In this document: one piece after another, positions 33,631 to 47,400 of the stretch
Layout of the letters: every line of letters starts with the position of its first letter
Numbering within the stretch: position 1 is the first letter of the stretch
Assembly: GCA_002633025.1 (NCBI GenBank)
Contig: NMRB01000003.1
Location: 691,838 to 755,837 of the forward strand
DNA from: Notospermus geniculatus
Lineage: Eukaryota > Nemertea > Pilidiophora > Heteronemertea > Lineidae
Length of the DNA stretch: 64,000 nt
Direction: 5' to 3'
Program-made: the position numbers and the translations under genes
The notes under the pieces: generated by a model
Told to the model about the DNA's origin: nothing
What the model saw: only the letters and a program-made list of their open reading frames with translations
The model's database searches: none

Positions 33631-34275
33631 CACACATTTATCTTGGAAGAATTATACTGGTCAGTCTAGAGTATAATTCCTCCAAGCACATCTGAAAGAA
33701 GAAAGTTATCCCACAAAAGTCTAGAGATCAAAGCTACTCTGGGTCTCTTTTGAATACTCAAGTCTGTAATCTTTCTATTTTAGAGAATTTTTGCTGAATA
33801 AATGAGAAAATATATTTTCAGTTGCACCATGACTGCACTGCTGTGTTGTGAATTGGGTCAGAAAGTTTATTTAACTTGTACTATGACATACTGGTAAGAC
33901 TAGTGGTCAGTGAGACTTAATGTATTTATTTGTGTTTTGTGCTGAATAAACTGAAATATAACATCAACAAAATAAAAGTTGTGTGTTGCTTACACTGTAA
34001 CTTCCTTGTCTTCTTGTGGCTGTGAGTGTGGGGCATGGCGATGGGCGTGGCCTTATGATCCCTTTAGGCAAGGAATTAAGAAAGTAGTTTTGGTCCTGGC
34101 AATCAATATTTTTATATAGCAGTAACTTTGAAAAGGGACAAAGTATTTAATACTGACTGCTGCGAAACTCAATGTGAAGGGGGATTTTTTCTTGCCGCCG
34201 TTTGTGAACAATGGGTTAAAGGAAACTCGCACCGGATACGGAAATAGCTACCGTACAGTATTTTAAATTTGGCGC

Positions 34276-35428
34276 CTTCAGATACCCTCGTTAAACAAAA
34301 GAACAGTCAGAAATTCAAGAGTTCGCCTTTTCTTTAATCTTATTACATTTGAAACATTTGTTTATCAGTGATGCAATATAGATTTTTGTATCAACCACCA
34401 TTACCAAAAACTGAATGTAAAGATTTGTGATTTATTAGAAGAGGTGAGTAAAGAAGACTGGTTCGAGAGTAACGCGACGGCAATGGCGGGGACCCCCTGC
34501 AGGAAAATCATGAATTCCGATTTGTTCGACGCAGGCAGCCGCATTGCGGATCTGCTCAATATTCGCCATCTTGGTTCCATTTCTTCAGTTGTGTTCGGGG
34601 CTTATGTTACTGGACATCCAGGCCATAAAGTGCCTGTTAAGGTGTGTAATTCTCAATATTTTCTAACTTGATGATTGACCTGGTCGCCCGGTGTGTGCCG
34701 CCGGTCGCTGATTTCACCACATTTTCTGTTTCCAGGCCTCGCGCGCACAAACGATTCACCGCCTTGTCTTGACAAAATTCAGGTCAAGCCTGCCCTTGCA
34801 GTTTTCACTCGACTATGCTCAACATCTTCAACTTTTAGCCGTGATGGGGCATCATGGGTGGAAGGCGGGCTAGGTTGGTTAGGCCTAGCCTCTAGGTTAT
34901 TTGTGTGGTCTGTCCGTCACTCATCATCATCATACTCATCAGCTCATGTCGTCAGGTCGCAAAAGCTGGCAGGTGTAACAGGAAGGTGTGTCCCCTGGAA
35001 AAATGTCCTGGTTCTTCTTTGACTTTGTGCATGGCTTCACCTCCTGGCTAGGCCTAAACAACTTAAGTAATTAGGCTACCGATCGAAAGTGACAAACTCC
35101 ATGGACACACAATGATAAATGGAAATCTAGGCCTAGGCCTATTGGTTCGATGCCTGCGCCGGCATTGCCTAGCCCCTAGGGCTAGCCGTAGGCCCCTTGG
35201 CCCTTCACCTTTAGGCCTACTAGGACCTAGATAGACTAGAGTTATTCCATCAATCGATAACCCTTTGGGGCATAATTCACATAATTCGTTCCATGCCACT
35301 GCCAGCGATGGTCTTGTTTGTAGGAAAGCATGCAAGACCAGACAAGAGACAATCTGAATGATCAGGCTACCTGGCTTGGATGGATCATCAGTCATAATTT
35401 GTTCGATTGTGTTGTTTTTTACTTTCAG
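34276..35428 (+). promoter_or_regulatory. INO80 upstream region with possible 5' non-coding exon
   Basis: 34483-34641 is an open stretch with a Kozak-like start (GGCAATGGCGG) and a donor at AAG|GTGTGT. Spliced to the acceptor at 35428, its frame differs from the INO80 ATG at 35437 and closes soon after, so it would be a 5' UTR exon with an upstream ORF rather than an N-terminal extension. A GCCATCTTGG motif (YY1-like, minus strand) lies at 34563-34572. The interval 34860-35230 is dense in TAGGCCTA-type palindromes. Promoter and exon assignments are inferred. Confidence 0.35.
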
Positions 35429-35436
35429 GAAATACG

Positions 35437-38400
35437 ATGGCTACCGGTCTCACTGGTGCCATTGACCAAACCCCAGCGGAGGACCCCATCCCCATCGTTG
35501 GTCCCATTGATGGGAGGGAAATAGCCACTCCTTTACATGTTCAGAGAATAGAGCATGCCCTCCGACTTGAACCCCTCATTGGTTATGTAGACAATCTCCT
35601 CAAAGTGCCCCTAGCATTTGGGTAAGTACAGATTCAGCGACCATGGTGACAGCGTCCTCGCCCTCAGCATTACTAGCATACTTACCGGTAATAGTTTGAC
35701 TGGCGAACCACATTTTTGTCAGAAGAATTATGGTGAGCTTGGGTAGCTGTAATTCCATACAGAGAGGGTGCCATCTTCATTCTTGACACTGACAAAACTG
35801 CTTTCTCTTGCTATTTCAGGGAGGTCGAGGATTCAACCACTGATGCTGATACTGACAATAACTTTGGTTCTGACACAGAAGCAGAGGGGGTGAAGATCGT
35901 CAATGGCATCGTCACTACCAAAGCAGGTTTGTGTTGAACCATATGGCATGTACGAGGACCAGTAAACGAACGTGATCATCTTTGTCTTGTAGGACTCATG
36001 AGATCGTTCAGCTATGTAGATTTGGATCTTGATTGTTAAGGGACCTGTTAACCTGGTGTAAAAAAATGTCGCCTTTTCATTTCAGAGAGGAAGGCTGACA
36101 AAACAAGGCTGTATAACTTCAGCAAGGTTAAAAAGAACAGAAGATGGCTCAAGGTTTGTTCCTTTGTTTATATGTTGATAAGATATACCAGTAATGCTGA
36201 CTGCTGAAGAGAAGTCTGGGTTCTTCTTGTGACTGACATTTTTGCCCTCTTTCAGAACATCCTTCTGAGTGACAGTTCCTCGGATGAAAATGAAGATGCT
36301 CCTGTGCAGCATGAGCAGCTACGAGAAATGCTCAAGTTCCACAAGAATCAGCGCATGTTTCAAGCTGATTTCTACAAAAATAGAGAGGTATGGAATGCCA
36401 CCTGGGGAGAAGTTGCGAATGCACTCAGATTACAGTACATAACACAGTAGTTCTAACTGTTTTCTGGATTAGGTAACGAAGATGCATCCAGTCACATAGT
36501 GTCATTAAATTGCCTTATTTTCAGAATGGCCAATACAGATACTACAGCAGTGGAATGCTGTCTAACTATGACAAGTTCCCTGAGCATCAGAAGATGCTGG
36601 TTGGACCAAAGAAGAAGGAGCAAAAGAGGCTGGAGAAGAAGATGAAAGCAAGGTTGAAGAAACTGAAGAAAGAGAAGTATGGGGAAGATGGAGAGGTAAG
36701 AGATGTTTGATACATTGTACCTACCGGTATATGAACACATAACCATTTCCAGTGTACTGTGCTAAAAGAAAATAGAATGGAAGCTCTCTAATCAGGACAC
36801 ATTCGGGACTGGATGATTCTGTCTCTATTTGAGAAGTGTCCTGAATACAGAGGTCAAAATTAACAGACATGAAAAGCTTGGGACTGATTTTCCATGTCCT
36901 TGATTATAAGTTGATAGAGAGGTGTTCGCTAAGGGAGGTTCCACTGTTACCGGTATGTGTCATTTGTCTTGTGTTGCAGATTCTTCCCTCCAAGTTCAAA
37001 CATGGTGCTGGTAAACATGGCAAACAGAAGAAGCTGACTCCTGAACAAGCAGCTGTAAAGCGAAGGAAGATATGGCTCTCGATTTGTAAGAAGGAAATAT
37101 CAAAGGTAGGTTGCAAACTTCAAGAAAGATGTTCAAATCATTCCAAGTTTGGACTACCTGTACTTTGGCATTCTGCAGCACAAGTAAAATGGGTATATCT
37201 AATTCACCTGCTAAATTTTAGCCACATTGGAAGTATCTTTTTTGTGCTTAGACGTCCAGTGTCTTTTCTTTAACTTCACAGGAACAGAAACGCAAGGCCA
37301 ATGGTCGTAAGGAAATGCTGGGTAATCTGAAAAAGGTTGCTCAGCAATGTCAAAAAGAGGCTAGACGGTCAGCTCTCCAGTCTCAGAAGACGATGAAAGA
37401 GGCGGTGCTACGGGCGCGGAGGTTATCACGGGAGATGCTGACCTATTGGAAGAGATTTGAGAAAGTGGAGAAGGAACATAGGAAAAGGGCAGAAAAAGAG
37501 GCTCAGGAGCAGAGGAAGATGGATGTAGAACTCATGGAGGTAATTGGAATTTGCCTAAAGATTCCCTTTCCAGCATGCTTTCTCTGGACCTCTCAGGGAA
37601 ACTGGCGAAATGGAATCAGGCCAAATGGAACTGGACACCCAGAGAATTTGATGATGTACATTGTTTTTACACTTTAAGTGTTATAACATTGTTGCTCCTT
37701 TCTTTCTGAACCTCAGTAGTAAAGGCATTACTTGGAGTATGTCAGATGCTGTACTCTGTTAGTGAAGCTCTGTTGTTGACACTGTGTATTCTGAAATCTC
37801 CAGGCTAAAAGACAGCAGAGGAAGCTGAACTTCCTGATATCACAGACAGAGCTCTATGCTCATTTCATGGCCAGGAAACTGACTGGAGAATCAGATGAGG
37901 ACAGAGAGAGGATCTTGAGGCAGTTGGATGATGAAAGTGTCGGCAAGAAACAGTTAGAGGTTGATGGGGGAGTGCTCATGGATCAGTTAGTTGACGATTA
38001 TGGTAAGCTTCAGCTCACTCATAGTCACAATTTGCCCAGGCATTTGACACTGGCTGAAATCCACAGTTCTTTTGACATAATGATAAAATACCTCATATTT
38101 TCAGACAGTGCCAAGATGAAGCAGCTTGCAATGAAGAATGCACAGGATGCATACGATAAGCATACAGCCAGGGTATGTAACATTAAGTGTCTGTGGACCT
38201 GTTGCTGTTGAGATGCTGATAGTAAAAGATATATCAGCCTCTTGTTGGAAACTTCATTGCAATTCAGCAGTTTCACGGAGATGTCCAATGGTGACTTAAA
38301 ACAACTGTTCTGTGTTAGTACTGTGAATTATGATCTCACCTTGCAGGTCTTCGTAAATGATAACCAAGCATAAATTATTTCTATTACAGAGGCAGTTGTT

Positions 38401-41400
38401 CGACGACAGTGTGGGTGTTAGTCATCGCAGGTCAAGTGCAAGTGGATGTAAGTGATCAATTTTTTGCTTGTCTTTGTTTGACCAACAAGTATCAGACTTA
38501 GGGATGTATTTACGTACATCTGCCACATTTCACTTGTTTTCAGTGTGGAATATATTTCAATAAAATAAATGCATTTCCTTTCAGTTGATTCGACTGTGAG
38601 TTCTGATGCAGACCGACCTCAGCCTAGTATATTTGAGGGAGCATTGAAAGGTTATCAGCTAAAGGTGAGCCTAGGTTTGGTTATACATGACTTACTCTTT
38701 CCTTCTCCGTCTTTCACTTTCCAAGTTGAAGGCGAGCTCTTGCTGCTGACCTGCAATTGTACCCCATGGTCATGAGATGCTGTCACAAGCTAGGTATTAG
38801 GTATTGAACGAGTTTACAATGTCTCTTCAATTCAGGGTATGAACTGGCTGGCAAACCTTTATGACCAAGGTATCAATGGAATACTCGCTGATGAGATGGG
38901 TCTTGGTAAAACTGTACAGAGTATGGCATTCCTTGCCCATCTTGCAGAGGTAAGCTAATGGAACTCCACATCAGTTGAGGCATAATCTTGGAATCATACC
39001 AATTGTTTACTTGCCTGCAGTTTAAGACAAGTAGCTGGTGTTATCAAGAGAAGAAGCAATGGAAATATCTCTACTCAACATTATATGAAGTTTATATATT
39101 TTTTCACTCAGGCTTGTAATATTTGGGGCCCTTTCCTCGTTGTCGCCCCAGCATCCACTCTTCATAACTGGCAACAGGAATGCTCAAGATTTGTGCCAAA
39201 ATTTAAGGTGAGTGACGTGTTCCGTTTCAACAACAATGTCAAAATTTACCAAACTCCTTCATAAAAGATATCAAGGCCATGTTTTCGCATGTCAGTTCTC
39301 AATTGAAGTTTCCTGTGGTTCGTCTTTTGTCAGTTGTTATATTATCAACTTCATATACTGATACAGCGATAGGCTAACCATCAGTTCACCGTTCTTCGAT
39401 TTCAGTGTGTACCATACTGGGGTAACACTCAGGACAGGAAGATTCTACGCAAGTTTTGGAATTCATCAAACATCCACAGTCATGATGCATCCTTCCACAT
39501 TGTGATCACAAGTTACCAGTTGGTCATCCAAGATGTCAAGTACTTTCAGAAAATCAACTGGCATTACATGATCCTTGATGAAGCCCAGGCTATCAAGAGT
39601 AGTTCTAGGTTAGTATATTGTGTTGTGGATCGCTTATTATATGACTTCAGTAACACCTTCCTGTTCTCAAACCATTGACTGTACCGTGGAGCCTCTCTAT
39701 TGAGGACATCATGAAGACAGACAGATGGTGTAAACAAAAAAGAAACTGTTTCATTGTGTTTGCAGTATCCGATGGAAGATCCTTCTTGGGTTCAACTGCA
39801 GAAATCGTCTCCTCCTGACGGGTACACCAATACAGAACAGCATGGCTGAGGTAAGTGACTCTTCATGGATACTGGTTTCATGGAAAACGTGTTGAGTTTG
39901 AAAACTGCTTTGGGATTTTTAAGCCAAGGCACGTTACCATTTGAATATAGCACGGGAGACATTTGACTTTCTGAACTGGTCATAAAATCACTCGCTGCAA
40001 TGTTCGACAGCATCTACGTATGTGTAACTCCCGACCAAGAGGCTGCGTGTTTGATACATGGCCCAAGTTGCCTTGTTATGATCATGTACTTCTGTCTGTT
40101 TCCAGTTATGGGCCTTGCTGCACTTCATCATGCCAACACTCTTTGATTCCCATGATGAGTTCAATGAATGGTTCTCAAAGGACATTGAAAGTCATGCTGA
40201 GAAACAGTCAGGAATTGACCAAGGTAAAAAACAAATGTTGACACTCCCTCTTCCAGGGTTTTGTGTCTTCCCCATTTGGTATGAATCTCTGTATCTTTGA
40301 CTTTTGTGAAGATGTTTCACCCATTCATTGGAAAAAGTGGAGGGTTTTCCTTTTATTCATCCTACTTTGATGACTATGTCTCTGTCTTTCAGATCAGCTC
40401 TCCAGGCTACATATGATTTTGAAACCGTTCATGTTGAGGAGGGTGAAGAAAGATGTGGAGAATGAGTTGTCAGATAAGGTGAGTGGATCAGTCACGAAGT
40501 CCAGATGTAACTTACAAGTAGTTATGAAGGTGATCCTCCATGTGAGAGTTTTCTCGTGCAAGTTGGCTTTCAGTAGGCTAGTCACCATTGTTGCTTTCCT
40601 TAGGACTTGGGCTAAGACCAATGACACAAGCGACTGCCCAGAGGTTTCTAACACTGAGAGTCCCATAGAGCGCCAACTTGTCTGAGAAAACTCCCAGGTG
40701 GATTGGCCTGGTGCCTATTATCGCTTACTGTGAAAATTCAAGTATGCTCTTACACCACTTGATCGCCAAATTCTTCTCCCAGATTGAAATCCTCGTCCAT
40801 TGCCCATTGACGACGAGACAACGCCTTCTGTACCAAGCCATAAAGAACAAAATATCCATAGATGACCTGCTTCAGTCGGCCACGGCGTCTAGTTCATCGC
40901 AGGCACAAACTACAACCAGCAGTCTTATGAACCTAGTCATGCAGTTCAGAAAGGTGAGCATTTCTGTCCAGAGAGCAACCTGTCTAGGTTGAATATCAGT
41001 GCAAATAAGTAAAGCCAGTTGTCTGATCTTGAAGGAAGATATGCCTTGCTCCTATGGCTGAGACTGAGAGTATGTTGGTTTTCAGAGATAATATGTCTTT
41101 ATTTATTTCCACAGGTTTGCAATCATCCCGAGCTGTTCGAGAGGAGAGAAACAAGGTCAGGCTTTTCCATGAAGCTAGAGCCGTATGAGTTACCAAAACT
41201 CATATTCAGAGAAGGTGAGTCAGTTACTGCAAAATCTTCTCCACTTCTTATATTACATTGGAAGTTATGTAGCATCAGGATTTCACTATCTCCTATCGAT
41301 ACCCATTTCTTACTTGTGGTCATCCATGTAGCTGTGGTACATCTGTTGCAGGTATTCTTCACTCGTCATTGCCAAGCTGGGATCGGATCCTCTACAACCT

Positions 41401-44400
41401 GATGTATATATTCAACCCAGATTATATCCACCATTCCCTCTTCCCTCAGAAGACACAGGGTAAGTTACTCAAATAACTGGAGAATCCCTCAGTTGTGGGC
41501 GATGTCATCTTCAAGTTACTCGAATAACTCATGAATTCCTCAGTTACGGACAGTGTCATTGAAATCTTGCACTGTTCATGTATATCTGGTGAATCCATCA
41601 TTTGTGGATGATATCATTCTTACCATTTCAGGCAAAGAGGTCAGGAGTTGTTTCTCATACCTGAGGTTCATTGACGTATCTCCCATGGAGATGTACCGAC
41701 ACATGTTTGCAGGACTTCACTTTTTGTGGCTCGCTATTTGTATGTGGTGGAAGACGGCCTTCACGATACATCACCAGGTTCAGTGGCAAGAACAGAATGC
41801 TCAAATGTAGGCATTGTTCAACGATTACAGTCACTTACAAATTGCAAAATACTGGTGAAATTGCTCCTTGGTACACTCAGCTTTGGAGAACCAATATGAA
41901 ACTAAAGGTGGAGACACAACATGTGTCTTAGCTGAAGAGGACAAAGTTCTGTAGGCCAAGTCGTAGGTGTGCACGTACTGTCAGGTTCTGTTTCTGATAG
42001 AAAAGTGAGCAGGCTCAAATTTGCTTTCAAGGAATAGAATTATCTGGAGTTGTTGTTAGTCTAAGTGAAATCTTGTTCTTATCTTCAGGTACTTGCAGAA
42101 CAAGGAGTTCTTACTGGAGCCCATACGAACCACATCAGTGTCCAACATTGAGGTCAGTCCTCATCTACGAGAGTTGGTTTTCACAAGCCCACAAAGTAGC
42201 GTGTACAGCCACTTGGACCACACTCTTCACAGCATGGCTGAGACGGTATCCCACCGGAAGATAAGATGGAGGAACTCGCTGGCTGCTTCGTTGAGTCCTG
42301 GTGGTGGTGCTAGTCAAGTGAAGTCACCAACGTCATCTCCTACTAAGTCTCCTCATTCCCCGACAAAGGTTTGTGTTACAGGCTTGTATTTTGGTGGGTC
42401 AGGGTGCCAGATGGTCTCCCTTCTCCGAGCCGACCCCCTGGTTTGTAAAGGCACTCCACCACATGAGAGTTTTCTCATTCAACCTGGCTCGCAGTGGTAG
42501 CCAACTCACACAAGACATCTCTCACGTGGACGAGCTTCTTATTAAGTCTTCTTGAGTGTTAAGTCTCCTTGAGTGAACTATTAAGTCTCCTTGAGTGAAC
42601 TATTAAGTCTCCTTGAGTGAACTATTAAGTCTCCTTGGGTGAACTATTAAGTCTCCTTGGGTCAACTATTAAGTCTTCGTGAGTGAACTATTAGGCCTCC
42701 TTGGGTGAACTATTAAGTCTTCGTGAGTGAACTATAGGTAGTAAATCTTGTTGTTCATACTTGCTAGTATGAATTTGTGGCAGTTGTAGTTGAGAAACTG
42801 GCCTACAGTGAGGAGTGTCCTTGCACTTTGTTCTCCTACTTCAGAAATCACATCATCATCACCACCATCATTCAGAGAAACATGTAGAAAAGCAACCTGA
42901 AGAGCCTGTGATCCATAAACATGTGCCACGCCCACCGCATGTAATCAAATGCCTACCAACAGAAATGCCACCACTACTGTATTACAATATACCAAAGGTA
43001 AGAGACTCGGTGACACATGAGGCATGCTGCTATGTATAAATGGCAAATCAGTGTGAAGAGCAAATTAAGATTCACACTGTGTTGATGCGTTGAACTATTA
43101 AACTGCGCCAGTTATAATTTGAAATACTTTGACGTTGTTTACGAAAAGAATGCCCGTGTTGATTCATTGAAATATTTCTTAAATCACTTCAGGTGTACTG
43201 CAAAGGGAGGGATTATTACTGCCCTGACCGAAGTGCTGAGTGGGTCCACATGAAGGAACAGCTCTGTGGGACTCTGGATGCCAGGAACACACTTCTTTAT
43301 GGTTCACCTGAACTTGCCCTTGCTCATCGTTACCGGGGATATTACTTTGACCCTGTATCAACAGGTGGCCTACATTGTGTTCAGCCTAAGCATGGCTATT
43401 CCAGTGTCTTTGTACCGGGTAAGTCGTTCTCATTTACATAATGACATGTGTTCCTGCATTATTGCCCTTCTCGCTGCAAAATTGGCCATTTCAGAATCAA
43501 AACACTTCTGTTCCAGCTGGTGGTGCCATCTTTCTGCTATCAAACTCACTGAAGTGGCCAAGAAGTGCGAAAATTACTGTCTTGTCTGATGGTGCCATCT
43601 TTTAGCCACGAAACTCACTATAATTTGATCACCCAAACTTGTTGAAGCATGTCTGTACCATCTGATGGTGCCATCTTTTGGGCATCCAATTCACTACAAT
43701 TTGGCCTCCCAATGAATTGCGTTGGCCAGGAATAACTGACTATTGTGACATTACTGAAGAAGAGTCCCTCGTCATTTGTGAACATAGAGCCCTCCAGGCA
43801 TATCACTTTTGGACTTAATCTATTTTACATTTGTAGCTTAGCTCGAAGCTTACATCAGATTGAGTAACAAGTGGTCACATTGGCAGCTGGAGTCGGGCTT
43901 TCTCTGTTGACTTGGTGTTAATTCTGTCATTGAGAATAAAAAGCTGGCATTAGCAAATTTGCACAAGGTCTATGGGCAGAATTTTGGTCCTTTCATCCTT
44001 TATTGCCCCTTGATAATAGAAAAACACCCCTTCTCAATGGAGGTGATGCCCCTTCTAATATTGGGGGCTGCATGCTGAAGTACTGCTTGTGGCCAGTACT
44101 GTCTATTCGTGTGGCAGTGTTGTCAAAGACATTTTAGTTTCCTCAATGGCATAGAATATACTGACACTGTTGGAGGAAGTTCCAAAATTGAATGTTAACC
44201 AAAAGAGCTCTTTATTTTCAGACAAGTTATGTCATAATTTGCTAGTATTTTGATCCACGGTCCCTTTTCTTACAAGTTACATTGTAGAGTCACATATTGC
44301 CTTGCAGTTTGTAGTTAAAATGTTTCAAATGTTTGACGTCTTCAATATTTCTCATATTTCGGCCATCAGGGCACTTAGTTGTTACATTTTCCTTTGATAT

Positions 44401-47400
44401 TGATTCATGGATTAATTGAAACCTCTGGCAAATTGTCACCACGACTAGTGAATGTCATGTTACCAGGCCAGTTACCTGCCGAGTCTTGTATCATAAGCTT
44501 GCTCATGAAAAGTCCTGCGGTATCGTATTTCAGGAAACTTTGACAGATGGGTGGTGCAACCACGGTCTATTTGTTGGCACAATGTCTCATGTTGTCTGCC
44601 CAGTCGGAAAATCTGCGCTCATGTCCGGTGGTATTTAGGACAGTTCACGCTAAAAATAGCCGACACCAGTTGAGGATGGACCGAAAGGTGTGCATCCGAC
44701 AGATGGTTGACCACGAAGACTGGGTCACTAGCATAAACAGCGCAGTTTGTTCATTTTGAGAATTTGCAGAAAAATTTTCTTGATTAGGTATCCTCAGGCA
44801 ACTTTTAGTGATGGATGGTTGTTTTTATAGAAGATTCATTTCCGATTCTTGTCATTTCGTGATAGATGGTTGTTAGAGATGCACAATGCAGTCAATTAAC
44901 TTTATTCCTATCCTTCCTGTTGTTATTGTCACCCTGATAGAAAGAGTTAGGAAATTCATGATCAGATTACAGAAATTTCTTACTATACTGTGTTAAAAAA
45001 TGTTATGCTTCAGGCACTAGCAAAAAACTCTTCATTGCATTGTCGACTTCATTGAAATCCAACTTGACGATGCCATTGTCATGCTCAGACGAGTCAGAGT
45101 GTAGCCATATGTCCAGTGAGTGGTCATATGCTTCTATCTAGTCAATTACCCGAACAAATTTAAAATTTTCCTGAAGATTTGACATTCTTTTATCATCCTA
45201 TTCATATCATATGTCGTATTGAATTTGAAATCTGTTTTTTGCCAGTATTGTCCTGAAGAGATCCGGAAGAAAATTTGTCACATCTGTTGCTGGTCTCATT
45301 CTTGGTCCAGGACAAAATGATCGTGATGAGCAGTTCTTAGCTGCACTCTCTCTGTATTATTGTGATGTCATGCTGTGCTATCGAATTCACTGTTAGTGTC
45401 TTGCTCACGTCACGGTCATGTGCATAATCTTGTCCTGGTTCCTTGACTGAGCCTCATGGAAGTTGATTCACTCTGTCATGAATAAGGTCATCTTCAACAG
45501 GGTGAATGACTATCCCTCTTCTATACCAAATCTAAGAATAGGAAGGAATTTTGAAATGAGCTTTTTTAGGCAAGATATTTTCACATCTTCATGAGACTCA
45601 TGACACTTCATGTTTTACTGCCTCTGGCGCAATATTGTTCACAGCTATTTTGAAGAGTGTTGGAATGTGACAGTAATCCTACAAACTAAATAAGGTCCAA
45701 GCTCTTTTAGAGGTTATTTTGGATGAGCTGGTTGATGTCTGGGCAGTCTCTTGATCACCTAGTTGGATGAGGACTTTGAATTGATAGCATTAATCAAGAA
45801 GACAAGTTGGATAATCCTACGTTGAGCATCAAATGGGTTGTAGACTCAGAGTCAATACCTTCATGTCATCCTGAGGAAAATCAATGTAGTTTGCTCAGGC
45901 TGCAGAAGTGTTCTTAGTGGTTGACGAAAAACACATTTAGTTATACCATTTCCCACATATTATTTATCCATACCTGGTACCCAAATTTTTGACCCTGACC
46001 ATGCTGACACTGTGACAGCAGTGTCGACCACGTTGAGTCAGATTTGGACCACAGAACATCTGCCGCCCTGAGGAGGCTGTCCTAAACCACAGTAAATCCA
46101 TCTAAACTTTCCTTCAAACTGTTGACTATGGAGTTCGGTCAAATTCCCTTAAATCTCAGTTTAAATCATACGTCAATAGGACTTGGTGATGTTCCACCTG
46201 CACTTGGTGTGGATCAAAGAGCTCCCATGGCTTGACCAGATGCCCCTCGCCCAAAATTGGCCCAAATCAACTTGTGCATCGGAATGTGGACAGGTCAAGC
46301 AAGCGGAAAGTGTGGTGCCTTCTGGTTCCTGTCAATGGCCATCTGCCCAATTAACAAATTATGCCAATTTGGAGAAAGTTACCTGTGCTATTCTATGACT
46401 GTGGTTTCTATTGTGTACAAATAGGAGCTGTCCTTGCCAACTTGACCATGTCATTAAATCGTCAAGTTTGAAATACCTACCAGTTTTCATATGGGTGGAC
46501 ACTTCGCATAGTACATGTATTGTGTTATCCACAGTTACTATGGTTATTTACGAATTTGACCCTCCACAGCAAAACCGGTCGCATATCGCTCATAGCGTGG
46601 CAGGTTGAGACCGAAATGTTTGTCAGTTTCAATATTGTCTGTCTGCTATGAAATCTGAAAAATCTATTTCTTCCATTCTCTTCTGATGTCATTTTAGTTC
46701 GTTGTGGCTAAACTTCTGGCGACATGCGACTGGTTTTGCTGTGGAGAGTCACAAATTATCAAAACCTTGAAACAGTTGTTCAAGTTCACTGTCTCAGCTA
46801 CATTTTAAGTCTGTTGAGTTTGTTGTTAGTTGTCAGTCTTCTGACAGGAACCTCCTGCATGTAAAATGGAACCTTGTTCATGTGGCCATCTGCTTACTTT
46901 TTGAATTTGATCGCAGTTTTCAGCCTGAGCACCCATTCTGCCCTAATGAGGGATTAGTTGCAGCTATCCTGCAGCTTTACGACAATAAACTGTTGCCTGC
47001 CCTGCTGAATGAGAGTGAATTTTATTGCTTCGGTTAGTGGAGTCTGAAGGCAAGGCCTGATTCACAATGAATCTATGCTCAGTTAGTATGTTCAGACTTT
47101 GCCTTGAAGAATCTGTAACAAAGGTTTACCGCTGATTTGGTGGGCTCTTAGCAAAAGTTGTTCAGCCAGGCGCTCTCAAGTGGTCATCATTATCTTTGGA
47201 GCATTGCCTCTTGTAGAATAGCCACGCTCTGACTGTCATGCACTCCTTTGTATCTCCAAGAGATTTTGCCATATTAGTTGGGATAATATTTTCAGATGCC
47301 ATTGACCACAGATAACACCCATTACTTCCGCATTGTGGTTGCATGGTCTTTGTGCAGTTGAGGATGAAAATGGTTGTAAAACTTGAAAAAGGGTGCTATA

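Larger units (their letters stand above)
32979..34275 (+). repeat. 645-bp direct duplication around an N
   Basis: 32979-33629 and 33631-34275 are nearly identical direct copies (first copy has AGTAGGCCTATAATT where the second has AGTATAATT). They are separated only by the N at 33630. Both end ...AAATTTGGCGC. This is the signature of two alleles or contig ends joined at a one-base gap. Confidence 0.93.
40783..43418 (+). other. INO80: INO80 large insertion between the two ATPase lobes (exons 18-24)
   Basis: INO80 has a long insertion splitting the RecA lobes, which in characterised complexes wraps the RuvBL1/2 hexamer. Conserved parts are [57 protein letters not shown] and LLYGSPELA. Exon 22 adds a Ser/Pro/Thr-rich loop. 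Exon 23 carries seven consecutive His (residues about 999-1005) not present in the human protein as I remember it. Confidence 0.85.

Noticed and set aside
46183-46398. 71-codon ORF in INO80 intron 24
   Set aside because: No splice sites in phase with the flanking exons and no domain.
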